A stretch of 64,000 bases of DNA from Parvularcula sp. BBD 1991-13. GTDB lineage: Bacteria; Pseudomonadota; Alphaproteobacteria; Caulobacterales; Parvularculaceae. The notes under the pieces were generated by a model. The model worked only from the letters and a program-made list of their open reading frames with translations, searched no databases and had not been told where the DNA came from. Positions 34,828 to 43,629 of this stretch are shown here, piece after piece (the first letter of the stretch is position 1; every line of letters starts with the position of its first letter). The stretch lies in contig LYSZ01000002.1 in assembly GCA_001657385.1 (NCBI GenBank), positions 62,001-126,000 of the forward strand, given 5' to 3'. A program made the position numbers and the translations under genes.

Positions 34828-36327
34828 TCAAGCGCGGGGGGATGAAAAGGGCGGCGTCGGGCGGGGGCGCATCAGGGTGATTTTCCACCCCTTGCCCGGA
34901 TCGGCGCGGCCCGTTTCATACGCATTGATAAGCCGCAGACAGACGACCGCCCCCAGCGCCGCGAACAGGACGCCGCCGAGCGCATGGCCGATCAGAACGC
35001 CGGGCGCGCCGGCGAGGGCGCCGCCGACAAAAGCGAACGGCGCGGCGCCGACGGTGTTGCGTCCCCAGTTGAGCATCGTCGACCAGACCGGCCGGTTGAG
35101 ATTGTTGAAGCTCGCATTCGCCACGAACAGAACGCCGTTGAAAAAGAACAGCGGCGTAATCACCACGGCGAACCAGAACACCAGGGTCGCGCCAAGGTCG
35201 CGCAGACCGAAAGTCTCGACGATCGACCCCTGCAAGGCGACCAGGACGATCCAGACAAGGACGGTGTAGCCGGCGGTGAACTGAAGCGCGCGCATCAGGG
35301 CCGTCCGCACGCGGCTGAAATTCCCGGCCCCGAAATTCTGGCCGATAATCGGGCCGACCGCGCCGGACAGGGCGAAAATGACGCAAAAGGCAAGGGGCGT
35401 CAGCCGGCCGATGACGGAATATCCCGCCATCGCCGCGTCCCCGTAAGGCGCGATCGCGCGGGTGACGATGAAATTGCCGACCGGGGTGGCGACATTAGTG
35501 AGGATCGCCGGCGCGGCGATGGCGAAGATCGGCGCAAGATCACGGCGCAAGGCGTTGCCGTCGAAAGGCGCGAAACCGCCATAGTGTTTGATCACCGGAT
35601 AGAGCGCCGCGCCGGCCATGGCGAAGCGGGCGGCGGCGGAGGCATAGGCGGCGCCGTCGAGGCCGAGCGCGGGCATGAAAAACAGCCCGAAGATAAGGAT
35701 CGGATCGAGGACCGCGTTGACGAGGCCGGCGGCGAGGGTGGCGTTCATTGCGCGGCGGGCGTCCCCATGAGCGCGCAGGAGCCCTGAGGAAACCATCGCC
35801 AGGACCATCACCGGCAGGGTGGGCGTGACAATGCGCAGGTAACTGACGGCGAAATCCTTTGTCTCCCCGACAGCGCCCAGGGCGCTCAGGAACTGCGGCG
35901 CGAAAGCCCATGTCGCCGCCCCCAGCGCGGCGCCGATAACGAGGCCGACCGCGATCACGCTGGTTGCAATCCGCCGCGCTTCCTCGGGCTCCCCCCGGCC
36001 AATCCGCTGCGCCGCGAGAGCGCCCATGGCGATCATCAGCCCGATGGTCGCGGACATGTTGAAAAAGAGGATCGTGCCGGCGAACCCGACCGCGGCGGCG
36101 AGCGCAGCCTCGCCAAGCAGCGAAATGAAAAACAGGTCGACGAAATCGACGATGAAGATGGACAACAGCCCGACGCTGGCCGACAGGGACATGACGACCA
36201 CATGCCGCATCAGCGGCCCGTGGAGGAATTTCGCGGTATTGGCCGGCGCCCTGTCCGCCGCGGTCTTGTCCACTACAGCCTGATCGACCGCAGCCTTGCC
36301 CGGTTCTGGTTCGTCTGCTGCGGTCAA
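34828..36327 (-). CDS. MATE family efflux transporter
   Basis: Protein of 499 residues with 12 membrane helices, beginning near residue 43 (VVVMSLSASVGLLSIFIVDFVDLFFISLLG). Internal repeat features of the MATE fold are seen at FNMSATIGLMIAMGALAAQRIG and again in the second half (LAFCVIFALSGAVGPIIGQNFGAG). MATE pumps export cationic drugs or metabolites using Na+ or H+. The first 40 residues are low-complexity and charged. The start is a TTG at 36325-36327 with GAGGCG upstream; no earlier ATG exists in frame. Confidence 0.9.
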   Translation of the reverse strand: MTAADEPEPGKAAVDQAVVDKTAADRAPANTAKFLHGPLMRHVVVMSLSASVGLLSIFIVDFVDLFFISLLGEAALAAAVGFAGTILFFNMSATIGLMIAMGALAAQRIGRGEPEEARRIATSVIAVGLVIGAALGAATWAFAPQFLSALGAVGETKDFAVSYLRIVTPTLPVMVLAMVSSGLLRAHGDARRAMNATLAAGLVNAVLDPILIFGLFFMPALGLDGAAYASAAARFAMAGAALYPVIKHYGGFAPFDGNALRRDLAPIFAIAAPAILTNVATPVGNFIVTRAIAPYGDAAMAGYSVIGRLTPLAFCVIFALSGAVGPIIGQNFGAGNFSRVRTALMRALQFTAGYTVLVWIVLVALQGSIVETFGLRDLGATLVFWFAVVITPLFFFNGVLFVANASFNNLNRPVWSTMLNWGRNTVGAAPFAFVGGALAGAPGVLIGHALGGVLFAALGAVVCLRLINAYETGRADPGKGWKITLMRPRPTPPFSSPRA

Positions 36328-36532
36328 GGACGCCTCTGGGTCTGGATGCTGAAGGATGAAAAGATCCGGACCCCTGGCGGTTTTCCGGAAATTCTTCCGT
36401 AGATGTGATCTCCGGTGAGAACCAATACAAGGCCGGAGAGAAGGCCGGAAGGGTTTGCGCGTTCACGAAAAATTCAACGGCAGGCCCGGTCGTCCGAACT
36501 CCGCGGCCGCAGCAGGAAGGAATCCGAAAGGA

Positions 36533-37150
36533 TCAGGCCTGCACCTCGCAGGCCCGCTTCCACGCATCACGCGCGGTCGCCCGCTTGAAGTAAGCATTCG
36601 TTTTTTCGTCGAGAAGACCGCCGTTGCGCGTGACCTTGATCAGGAAGAGAGGATAGACCAGCGAGATGTCGGCGATGGAAAACGCATCAAGAATGTACCC
36701 GTCTTCGCCGAGATGCTGCTCGATGAAGTTGAGGCAGTTTTTAACTTCTTTTTCGGCCCAGGCTTTCAGCGGCGGACTGCGTTGTTCCTCCGGCAGGAGC
36801 GCGGTTTGCGCAATCAGCATGTTGACGTAGCCGCCCATGCCCGCCTCGCCGAAATGCAGCCATTGCAGGTACTCGCCATAGCGGGCGTCTTGCGGATCGC
36901 GGGTCAACCGTCCGTCTGCGTATTTATTGGCGATATATTCCGTGATGGCCACGGATTCCACCAAACGCTGATCGCCGTCAAAGAAGACCGGCGCCTTGCC
37001 GAGGGGATTGATGCGCCGGTAATCCTCGGTTTTCAACTGGCTGAGGTCGAAAGGACGAGCGTCGATTTGCGCATCGACCCCAAGCTCGTAAAGCGCCCAC
37101 AGGACTCGCAGCGACCGGCTCTGGGGGAAATGGATCAGTTTCAGGGACAT
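36533..37150 (-). CDS. Glutathione S-transferase
   Basis: Protein of 205 residues from the ATG at 37148-37150, which has GAGGTG six bases upstream; an in-frame GTG lies nine bases earlier. The N-terminal thioredoxin-like domain has KLIHFPQSRSLRVLWALYEL with the activating serine near residue 9-11, and the glutathione contact PVFFDGDQRLVESVAITEYIA. The C-terminal helical domain follows (DGYILDAFSIADISLVYPLFL). Members conjugate glutathione or reduce peroxides; the substrate is unknown. It is 112 bases downstream of rho and unlikely to be in its operon core. Confidence 0.92.
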   Translation of the reverse strand: MSLKLIHFPQSRSLRVLWALYELGVDAQIDARPFDLSQLKTEDYRRINPLGKAPVFFDGDQRLVESVAITEYIANKYADGRLTRDPQDARYGEYLQWLHFGEAGMGGYVNMLIAQTALLPEEQRSPPLKAWAEKEVKNCLNFIEQHLGEDGYILDAFSIADISLVYPLFLIKVTRNGGLLDEKTNAYFKRATARDAWKRACEVQA

Positions 37151-37262
37151 GGACGTCACCTCGCTTCATGGCGTGCGCCAGAACATAACATAACGGAAAA
37201 ACCGCGCATCCCTTTTCAACAGTTCCCGTCAACGGCTCTCGACCCCGATGCGCCGGACATCG

Positions 37263-38537
37263 TCAGGTATTCATGGAGTCGAAGAAATCCTTGTTTGACT
37301 TTGTCTGACGCAGCTTGTCGATCAGGAACTCGATCGCGTCGGAGACGCCCATGGGCGAGAGAATGCGCCGCAGCACGAACACTTTCGACATATCGCCCTT
37401 GGCGGTGATCAGGTCTTCCTTGCGGGTGCCCGACTTGGCGATGTCGATCGCCGGATAAACCCGCTTGTCCGCAACCTTCCGGTCAAGGACAATTTCGGAG
37501 TTGCCGGTGCCCTTGAACTCTTCGAAAATCACTTCGTCCATTTTCGATCCCGTGTCGATCAGGGCGGTGGCGATAATCGTCAGGGAACCGCCTTCCTCGA
37601 TGTTTCGGGCGGCGCCGAAAAACCGCTTCGGCCGTTGCAGCGCGTTGGCGTCGACGCCGCCGGTCAGGACTTTCCCGGACGACGGCACGACGGTGTTGTA
37701 AGCGCGGCCGAGACGGGTGATCGAATCCAGGAGGATGACCACGTCGCGCCCGTGTTCCACAAGGCGCTTGGCTTTCTCAATCACCATCTCGGCGACCTGA
37801 ACGTGACGGGTCGCAGGTTCGTCGAAGGTGGAGGAAATCACCTCGCCCTTCACCGACCGCTGCATGTCGGTCACTTCCTCGGGCCGCTCGTCGATCAGGA
37901 GAACGATCAGGTAGCATTCCGGATGATTGTCGGCGATGGAGTGCGCGATGTTCTGGAGCAGGACGGTTTTCCCCGTACGCGGCGGCGCCACGATCAGCGC
38001 CCGCTGCCCCTTTCCAAGGGGCGCCACGAGATCAATCACCCGGGCCGAAAGATCCTTTTTGTCCTTCGGATCTTCCGTCTCCATCTGGATGCGTTCATCC
38101 GGGTAAAGCGGCGTCAGATTGTCGAAGTGAACCTTGTGCCGGGCCTTCTCCGGCTCCTCGAAATTAATCGATCCGACTTTCAGCAGGGCGAAGTAGCGTT
38201 CGCCGTCCTTCGGACTGCGGATCTCGCCGATCACCGTGTCCCCGGTGCGCAAGGCGAACCGCCGGATCTGGCTTGGGCTCACATAGATGTCATCGGGCCC
38301 GGCGAGATAGTTCGCTTCCGGCGAGCGAAGGAAGCCGAATCCGTCGGGCAGCACTTCCAGCACGCCGCCGCCGGCGATTTCCACATCGTGATCCGCCAGT
38401 TCCTTTAGGATGGCGAACATCATATCCTGCTTGCGCATGGTGGAGGCGTTTTCAACCTCCAGATCCTCTGCGAACGCGAGCAGTTCCGCCGGCGTTTTGG
38501 CTTTCAACTCATCGAGAGTCATTCTTTCAGGCAGCAT
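37263..38537 (-). CDS. rho: Transcription termination factor Rho
   Basis: Protein of 424 residues. The N-terminal RNA-binding cold-shock-like domain contains [20 protein letters not shown] and the ATPase domain has the Walker [13 protein letters not shown], the Walker [12 protein letters not shown] and the Q/R loops ([24 protein letters not shown]). Rho is a hexameric helicase that terminates transcription. It is downstream of hemE-hemJ on the leading strand away from the putative origin, the usual alphaproteobacterial position. Confidence 0.98.
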   Translation of the reverse strand: MLPERMTLDELKAKTPAELLAFAEDLEVENASTMRKQDMMFAILKELADHDVEIAGGGVLEVLPDGFGFLRSPEANYLAGPDDIYVSPSQIRRFALRTGDTVIGEIRSPKDGERYFALLKVGSINFEEPEKARHKVHFDNLTPLYPDERIQMETEDPKDKKDLSARVIDLVAPLGKGQRALIVAPPRTGKTVLLQNIAHSIADNHPECYLIVLLIDERPEEVTDMQRSVKGEVISSTFDEPATRHVQVAEMVIEKAKRLVEHGRDVVILLDSITRLGRAYNTVVPSSGKVLTGGVDANALQRPKRFFGAARNIEEGGSLTIIATALIDTGSKMDEVIFEEFKGTGNSEIVLDRKVADKRVYPAIDIAKSGTRKEDLITAKGDMSKVFVLRRILSPMGVSDAIEFLIDKLRQTKSNKDFFDSMNT

Positions 38538-38714
38538 GCAATCCTCAATCGGAAACGATCCCGCCTTCGCAGCGGGGACGCTATTAAAACAATGAAAAAG
38601 CTAGAGCGCTGCGTGTGCGGACGCGCGCTGAACGAGGTGAGTTGGCAATAGATATAGATGCTGTCATGACGGCGTCAATGGACATGACGACGCCGGAGCG
38701 CTCGCAACCGGCGT

Positions 38715-39161
38715 CTAAAACGGTTTCACCACAGCAAGGAAGACGACCGCGATCAGCAGAATGAACGGCGCCTCGTTGACAATGCGCCAGAATTTTTCGC
38801 TGCGCGGACGCTCGCCCGCGGCGAATTTCCGGGCGCTCGCGGCGTAAAACCCATGGATGGCGGAAATCGCGACGACGCTCGCCAGCTTGACGTGAAACCA
38901 CCCGGAGGAGAGCGTCGCCGGCGCGGCGTAGAGCATGGAAAGGCCCAGAACCCAGACGATCGCCACCGAGGGGTTCATGATGCCTTTCAGGAGCCGACGC
39001 TCCATTTTCACGAACATCGCTTCCGCCTCGCCGCCCTTTTCCGCCTGATGATGGTAAACGAACAGCCGCGGCAAATACATCATCCCGGCCATCCATGCGA
39101 TGATCGCGATGATGTGGAGAGCTTTGATCCAGAGATAAATTCCGGCGAGAAAGTCGGCCAT
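38715..39161 (-). CDS. hemJ: Protoporphyrinogen oxidase HemJ
   Basis: Protein of 148 residues with four membrane helices: AGIYLWIKALHIIAIIAWMAGMMYLPRLFVYHH at the start, containing the conserved His-rich face, then SVAIVWVLGLSMLY, HVKLASVVAISAIHGFYA and a final FILLIAVVFLAVVKPF. HemJ oxidises protoporphyrinogen IX to protoporphyrin IX in the membrane and is a heme-binding protein itself. The ATG overlaps the hemE stop as TGATG, so the two heme genes are coupled. Length is typical. Confidence 0.94.
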   Translation of the reverse strand: MADFLAGIYLWIKALHIIAIIAWMAGMMYLPRLFVYHHQAEKGGEAEAMFVKMERRLLKGIMNPSVAIVWVLGLSMLYAAPATLSSGWFHVKLASVVAISAIHGFYAASARKFAAGERPRSEKFWRIVNEAPFILLIAVVFLAVVKPF

Positions 39162-40195
39162 CAACGGTCCTGGCGTATGAACTCGATCAAGGCCGCCACA
39201 TGCGCCGGCGGCGTGTCCGGGGTCAACCCGTGGCCGAGGTTGAATATATAGGGAACGTCATGGAACAGCTTGAGGTAGGTTTCGGCCTCCCGCTCCATGG
39301 CGCGCCCGCCGGCCACCACCAGCATCGGATCGAGCCCGCCCTGCACCGTCTTCAGCGGACTGATGTTGCTCCGCGCCCAGGAAGGGTCCATGGCGTAGTC
39401 GATGCCGATTGCGTCGCAATGCTTCACCGCGGCGTATTCGCCCGCCTTTTCCCCGACCCCTTTCGGAAACAGGATCACGGGGGCGTTCGGCCGCGCGGTC
39501 TTGATGCTCCGCGCGATCCGCTCCAGGGGCCGCACCGAGACCGCGTCCAGCACCGGCCAAGGCAGGCCGCCGGCCCAGCTGTCGAAAAGCTGAACCGCGT
39601 CGGCGCCGGCGTCGATCTGCGCGATGAGATAGTCGATGGTCTTGTCGGTCAGGATGTCGATCAGTTCGGTGATGAACGAACCGGCCTTGTAATAATGCTC
39701 GCGAAGGCTGGAAGGATCCTTCAGCGACCGGCCCGCCAGCATGTAGGTGGCCACGGTCCACGGGGCGCCGGCAAAGCCGATCAGCGCCTTGTCCGGGCTC
39801 AACCCCGCTCTCGTCAGACGCACCGTTTCAAACACCGGGGCGAGGATGTCAACAACGTCTCGATCTCGGAATGATTTAAGCGTTTCCGGCGTTACGACCG
39901 GCTCCAGGCGCGGCCCGTGCCCTTCCGCGAACCACAGCTTCTGGCCCAGCGCATGAGGGATGAGGAGGATATCCGCGAACAGGATCGCCGCATCGAGATC
40001 ATATCGCCGGATCGGTTGCAGAGTCACTTCGCTCGCCAGCTCGGGATTATAGCACAGGTCCAGAAAGGAACCCGCCTGTGCCCGCACTTCCCGGTATTCC
40101 GGCAGATATCGCCCGGCCTGCCGCATGAGCCAGATCGGCGGTATGGCCGAAGGCTCTCCCGCCAGGCTGCGAAGCAGTTTCGGTGTGTCGCTCAT
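39161..40195 (-). CDS. hemE: Uroporphyrinogen decarboxylase
   Basis: Protein of 344 residues. It opens with the family signature PPIWLMRQAGRYLPEYREVR, followed by ILFADILLIPHALG, GFAGAPWTVATYMLAG and GLPWPVL. HemE decarboxylates uroporphyrinogen III to coproporphyrinogen III in the cytoplasm. Its promoter lies in the putative origin, as in Caulobacter, where hemE transcription and origin control overlap. It is coupled to hemJ downstream. Confidence 0.97.
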   Translation of the reverse strand: MSDTPKLLRSLAGEPSAIPPIWLMRQAGRYLPEYREVRAQAGSFLDLCYNPELASEVTLQPIRRYDLDAAILFADILLIPHALGQKLWFAEGHGPRLEPVVTPETLKSFRDRDVVDILAPVFETVRLTRAGLSPDKALIGFAGAPWTVATYMLAGRSLKDPSSLREHYYKAGSFITELIDILTDKTIDYLIAQIDAGADAVQLFDSWAGGLPWPVLDAVSVRPLERIARSIKTARPNAPVILFPKGVGEKAGEYAAVKHCDAIGIDYAMDPSWARSNISPLKTVQGGLDPMLVVAGGRAMEREAETYLKLFHDVPYIFNLGHGLTPDTPPAHVAALIEFIRQDR

Positions 40196-40229
40196 GTGGC
40201 CTCTACAGTTCCGTTTACTTTCTATAAAG

Positions 40230-40260
40230 GATTCTTAAGAAAGGATTAATTTAAAGAGTC
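40230..40260. promoter_or_regulatory. Two GANTC (CcrM methylation) sites bracketing the CtrA box
   Basis: GATTC at 40230-40234 abuts the CtrA box and GAGTC at 40256-40260 lies just beyond it. GANTC is methylated by the cell-cycle-regulated methyltransferase CcrM in alphaproteobacteria. Methylation state here could couple to origin or hemE control. Such 5-base sites also occur by chance. Confidence 0.5.
40235..40249. promoter_or_regulatory. CtrA-binding site in putative oriC
   Basis: TTAA-N7-TTAA exactly (TTAAGAAAGGATTAA), the CtrA consensus core. Another TTAA follows at 40251-40254. It lies 40-54 bases upstream of the hemE start. In Caulobacter, phosphorylated CtrA binds such sites in the origin to block initiation and to control hemE transcription. 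Confidence 0.75.
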
Positions 40261-40315
40261 ATACCGGATCTCGGGGAAAAACGCCCCCATGCCGGTCATC
40301 CCCTTGCGGCGCGTA

Positions 40316-40370
40316 TGATTTACACGAATTTTTACCAAGGGAAACATCCATTCACATGACTGGTGAAAAA
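40316..40370. promoter_or_regulatory. Cluster of degenerate DnaA-box-like sequences
   Basis: Three near matches to the DnaA box occur within 55 bases. TGATTTACA (40316-40324) has 7 of 9 matches to the Caulobacter G-box TGATCCACA. CCATTCACA (40348-40356) has 7 of 9 to TTATNCACA. TTTTTCACC on the minus strand (40362-40370) has 8 of 9. The last two form an inverted pair (TTCAC/GTGAA). Weak boxes are usual in Caulobacter-type origins. Confidence 0.45.
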
Positions 40371-40528
40371 CGTGAAATCGCCCTTGTCCGACGGGTGGCG
40401 GCGTCAGGAAAACCAGCGGAAAAGGATTTCGTCCCCGAAGGCGGGCGCCGCGGAATGGCCGGTCATACCGGAAAGAGTTTTCAGATCCCCATGGGCGCCG
40501 GGCCGGCATGAATCTCCGGCCTTTGCGC

Positions 40529-40569
40529 AGGGGAAAACCGCTGGCCGCAGTTGCGGCTTGTTTTCCCCT
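40529..40569. repeat. Compound hairpin just upstream of ppsR
   Basis: Outer arms AGGGGAAAAC (40529-40538) and GTTTTCCCCT (40560-40569) pair perfectly over 10 bases. The 21-base interior contains a second perfect hairpin, GCCGCA-GT-TGCGGC. The structure ends 26 bases before the ppsR start. It could be a terminator stopping transcription entering the origin, a leader RNA structure of ppsR, or a cruciform in the origin. Confidence 0.7.
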
Positions 40570-40595
40570 CATTTCCCAAGCGATAGTCCTACGCC

Positions 40596-41474
40596 ATGAA
40601 CCGTGAATCAGATCCGTCGCAGGGCGCCTCGCCGTCCCGGAAAAAGCGTGATCCCATCGCCAGCTTTTTCCATGTTCACCTTGTCTCCGATTCGACTGGG
40701 GAAACGCTGAACGCCATGTTGAAGGCCACTGCGTCGCAATTCGCGGCGGCCAAACCGCTGGAGCATATCTACGCGCTTATCCGTTCGCGCGTTCAGATGG
40801 AGCGAACCCTGGCGGAGATAGAAGCCTCGCCCGGCCTTGTTCTTTACACCGTGATCAATCCGGAATTGCGCCGGCTCCTGGAGATCCGTTGCAGCGAGTT
40901 GCAGACCCCTGCCATTTCGGTGCTCGACCCCCTGCGCAACGCCTTCACGGATTATCTCGGGCTGCAACAGAGCCTGAAGACCGGCGCGCAGTATCAGCTC
41001 GACGATGATTATTTCAAGCGCATCGCCGCGCTCGACTATACCCTGTCCCATGATGACGGTCAGATGACGTGGGATCTGGAAAGCGCCGACGTGGTGCTGG
41101 TGGGCGTCAGTCGAACGTCGAAAACCCCGACCTGCATGTACCTCGCCAATCGCGGCGTGAAGGCGGCGAATGTGCCGCTTGTCCCCACTTCGCCCCCGCC
41201 GGACATACTCTTCTCCTTGCGTAACCCGCTGATCGTCGGCCTGGTCGCCTCACCCGAAAGGCTGGCGCAGATCCGCAAGAGCCGTCTCGGCGGGCTGAAT
41301 GTGGACGGGCAGGTGGAGGAGTATTCCGATATTGATCTCATTCGCGAGGAAGTGCTCCGCGCCCGGCGTCTCTACGCCAGGAACAAATGGCCGGTGATTG
41401 ACGTGACGCGAAGGTCCGTGGAAGAAACCGCCGCGGCCATCCTCACCAAACTGTCATCGCGGAAAAACCAGTGA
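40596..41474 (+). CDS. ppsR: Pyruvate,water dikinase/PPDK regulatory protein (kinase/pyrophosphorylase, DUF299)
   Basis: Protein of 292 residues. The family opening FFHVHLVSDSTGETLNAM is followed by the P-loop GVSRTSKTPT, then CMYLANRGVKAANVPLVP and the C-terminal SDIDLIREEVLRARRLY and WPVIDVTRRSVEETAA. These bifunctional enzymes phosphorylate with ADP and dephosphorylate with phosphate the active-site threonine of PEP synthase or PPDK. It heads the rightward ppsR-maf-aroE-coaE group, with GTGA overlap to maf. It lies immediately beside the putative origin. Confidence 0.95.
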   Translation: MNRESDPSQGASPSRKKRDPIASFFHVHLVSDSTGETLNAMLKATASQFAAAKPLEHIYALIRSRVQMERTLAEIEASPGLVLYTVINPELRRLLEIRCSELQTPAISVLDPLRNAFTDYLGLQQSLKTGAQYQLDDDYFKRIAALDYTLSHDDGQMTWDLESADVVLVGVSRTSKTPTCMYLANRGVKAANVPLVPTSPPPDILFSLRNPLIVGLVASPERLAQIRKSRLGGLNVDGQVEEYSDIDLIREEVLRARRLYARNKWPVIDVTRRSVEETAAAILTKLSSRKNQ

Positions 41475-42085
41475 CGTCCCGTACCATCATTCTCGCCTCC
41501 GGCAGCGCCATTCGCGCCGACATCCTGCGCAATGCGGGACTGAGCTTTGAAATCATGCGTCCCGATGTCGATGAAGACATTATCAAGCAGCGCTGTTTCG
41601 AAGAAGGGCTCGACCTTGAGGCGACGGCCCTGGCGCTTGCCGAAGCGAAGTCTCTCGCCGTCGCCGTCGGCGAGACGACGGTCGGCGAAGACGATCTTGT
41701 GATCGGTTCCGATCAGATCCTCGAATTCGAAGGCCGGCCTTTCGACAAGCCCAAGTCCATGGCGGAGGCGCGCGCGCGTCTTCTCGACATGGCGGGCAAG
41801 CCGCACACGCTGATCAACGCGGTTGCGGTTTCCCGCGGCCGGAATCTCCGCTGGCGTCATATCGACCGCCCGCGCCTTATGATGCGCTCCTTCACGGCCG
41901 GACAGATCGACGCCTATCTCGACGCCGCGGGCCCGGACATTCTCAACAGCGTCGGCGCCTACCAGGTTGAAAAGCTCGGCGCACGGTTGTTCGAACGCAT
42001 AGACGGCGATCATTACGCCGTGCTCGGCCTTTCTCTTTATCCCCTTCTTGAGTTCCTGCGCCAGGAAGGGGCGCTTGCGTTCTGA
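41471..42085 (+). CDS. maf: Maf family nucleotide pyrophosphatase
   Basis: Protein of 204 residues starting at a GTG that overlaps the ppsR stop as GTGA. The motifs are IILASGSAIRADIL at the start, DLVIGSDQILEFEGRPFDKP and the LLDMAGKPHTLINAV core with the lysine of the active site. Maf proteins hydrolyse non-canonical or modified nucleotides (dTTP/UTP or m7GTP class). The exact nucleotide class cannot be told from these motifs. It is followed by aroE at TGATG. Confidence 0.94.
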   Translation: MTSRTIILASGSAIRADILRNAGLSFEIMRPDVDEDIIKQRCFEEGLDLEATALALAEAKSLAVAVGETTVGEDDLVIGSDQILEFEGRPFDKPKSMAEARARLLDMAGKPHTLINAVAVSRGRNLRWRHIDRPRLMMRSFTAGQIDAYLDAAGPDILNSVGAYQVEKLGARLFERIDGDHYAVLGLSLYPLLEFLRQEGALAF

Positions 42086-42963
42086 TGGCGGGCGAGGCTT
42101 CCGAGACTTCAGGCAATAACGCGCCCATCCTCGCCGGCGTCGTCGGCCATCCCGTGACCCATTCCCTGTCGCCGCTGATCCATACATTCTGGGCTCGCCG
42201 CGCGGCGATCGACGGGTATTATGTTCCGGTGGCGGCGCCCCCGTCATATGAAGCGTTCGCGTCCGTCGTCGACGGCCTTCGCCGCGTCGGTTTCGCCGGC
42301 GTCAACGTAACCTTGCCGCATAAGGAAAATGCGTTCCGTTACGCCGGCGCGTCTACCGATCGGGCCCGCGCGGCCGCCGCCGCCAACATGCTCACCTTTG
42401 ACGGCGATACGGTCCATGCTGATAATTCCGACATTCCGGGTTTTGCGTCCGCGCTTGCGTCGGTGCTGGAAGAAGGCGAGGATCTTGGCAAGGCGCTGGT
42501 TCTCGGCGCCGGCGGGGCGGCGCGGGCGATCGTTCTCGCCCTGAAAGACGCCGGTTGCCGCCGCATCGCGATCGCCAACCGCACCCGGCGCAAGGCCGAA
42601 GCCCTCGCTCAGGCGCTTGGGGCGGACGATGTGGTCGACTGGGGGGCGCGATCCGCCGCCTTGTCGCGAAGCGTGGTCCTGGTCAACACAACTTCCCTCG
42701 GCATGGCGGGCCAGCCGCCGCTCGACATCGACCTGTCCGCCATGCCCGCCGGCGGCGTTGTCGCCGATATCGTTTACACCCCGTTGAAAACGCCTCTTTT
42801 GCGCCAGGCGGCCGGCGCGGCGCTGCGCACGGTCGACGGGCTCGCCATGCTGATGCACCAGGCGGCGCCCGGCTTTCAGCAATGGTTCCACGGGTCGGCG
42901 AGCGTCGATGAGGAATTACGCCAGGTCCTGATCAATGAGCTGGAGCGGCGGGCCGCGCCATGA
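42085..42963 (+). CDS. aroE: Shikimate dehydrogenase
   Basis: Protein of 292 residues. The substrate domain has [18 protein letters not shown] and the catalytic lysine in [11 protein letters not shown]; the partner aspartate lies in [10 protein letters not shown]. The NADP-binding motif is [15 protein letters not shown] with NRTRRKA after it. AroE reduces 3-dehydroshikimate to shikimate in aromatic amino-acid synthesis. It overlaps maf by one base and coaE by four. Confidence 0.96.
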   Translation: MAGEASETSGNNAPILAGVVGHPVTHSLSPLIHTFWARRAAIDGYYVPVAAPPSYEAFASVVDGLRRVGFAGVNVTLPHKENAFRYAGASTDRARAAAAANMLTFDGDTVHADNSDIPGFASALASVLEEGEDLGKALVLGAGGAARAIVLALKDAGCRRIAIANRTRRKAEALAQALGADDVVDWGARSAALSRSVVLVNTTSLGMAGQPPLDIDLSAMPAGGVVADIVYTPLKTPLLRQAAGAALRTVDGLAMLMHQAAPGFQQWFHGSASVDEELRQVLINELERRAAP

Positions 42964-43562
42964 AAACCGTTGGCCTTACCGGTTCGATTGGCATGGGAAA
43001 ATCCACGGTGGCAAGGATGTTCGCGGATCTGGGCGCGGTCTTGTGGGACGCCGACGACGCGGTGCATCGCCTTTACGCCGCCGGCGGCGCGGCGGTCGCG
43101 CCCGTCAGGAAAGCGTTTCCGGACGCCGTTCCCGGCGACGCGGTGGATCGCGAACGCCTGGGCGCGCTGGTGCTCAATGATCCCGACGCCCTGCGCGCGC
43201 TTGAGGCGATCGTGCATCCCCTTGTCGCAAGCGATCGCGCGGATCTTGTCGCCGCCGCGGCTCGCGATGGCGCGCCGATGCTTGTTCTGGACATTCCCCT
43301 GCTTTTCGAGACGGGCCAGCAGGACGCTTTCGACGCCGTCGTCGTTGTCAGCGCGCCGGAGGCGGTGCAGCGCCGCCGCGTTCTGGCGCGGCCGGGAATG
43401 ACGCAGGAAAAACTGGATGCAATCCTGGCGCGCCAGACGCCGGACGCGGAAAAGCGCGCGCGGGCCGATTACGTCATTCCTACAGACACATCGCTTGACA
43501 AAACGCGTGCCGCCGTGCGCAGCGTTTACCGGCGAATACTGGGCCGCGAAGACAGCAGGTGA
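42960..43562 (+). CDS. coaE: Dephospho-CoA kinase
   Basis: Protein of 200 residues with the P-loop [14 protein letters not shown], then [12 protein letters not shown], a lid region and [14 protein letters not shown]. It phosphorylates dephospho-CoA in the last step of CoA synthesis. It overlaps aroE as ATGA. In related alphaproteobacteria, dnaQ and secB come next; here the following gene is a leftward hydrolase, so coaE marks a synteny breakpoint. Confidence 0.96.
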   Translation: MKTVGLTGSIGMGKSTVARMFADLGAVLWDADDAVHRLYAAGGAAVAPVRKAFPDAVPGDAVDRERLGALVLNDPDALRALEAIVHPLVASDRADLVAAAARDGAPMLVLDIPLLFETGQQDAFDAVVVVSAPEAVQRRRVLARPGMTQEKLDAILARQTPDAEKRARADYVIPTDTSLDKTRAAVRSVYRRILGREDSR

Positions 43563-43629
43563 AGCGCTGCGCCGCCGCGCGCGCATCGCTGGAGCGGCCC
43601 CGGAAATCGTCGCCCCGGAAATCGTTGCT

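Larger units (their letters stand above)
40196..40595. other. Putative chromosomal replication origin (oriC), hemE-ppsR intergenic region
   Basis: A 400-base gene-free stretch between leftward hemE and rightward ppsR. This is the location of the Caulobacter origin, which lies between hemE and the gene beginning the maf-aroE-coaE cluster. Its hemE side is AT-rich (40210-40260) and holds a full CtrA box flanked by two GANTC sites. Further in are three DnaA-box-like sequences, and near ppsR a large hairpin (separate entries). Most flanking housekeeping genes point away from it on both sides. The call rests on synteny and motifs; no replication assay is available here. Confidence 0.75.

Noticed and set aside
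34617-34880. An 87-codon plus-strand frame between the small membrane protein and the MATE gene
   Set aside because: It runs into the 3' end of the MATE gene, is Arg/Gly/Cys-rich and shows no domain; the 249-base gap it covers has nothing else I can support.
38881-38900. Possible seventh parS site in hemJ (GACGTGAAACC)
   Set aside because: Only one half of the palindrome is present.
40246-40572. A 108-codon minus-strand frame in the hemE-ppsR gap
   Set aside because: It covers the CtrA box and the hairpin, has no recognisable domain or good ribosome site, and its composition is not protein-like.
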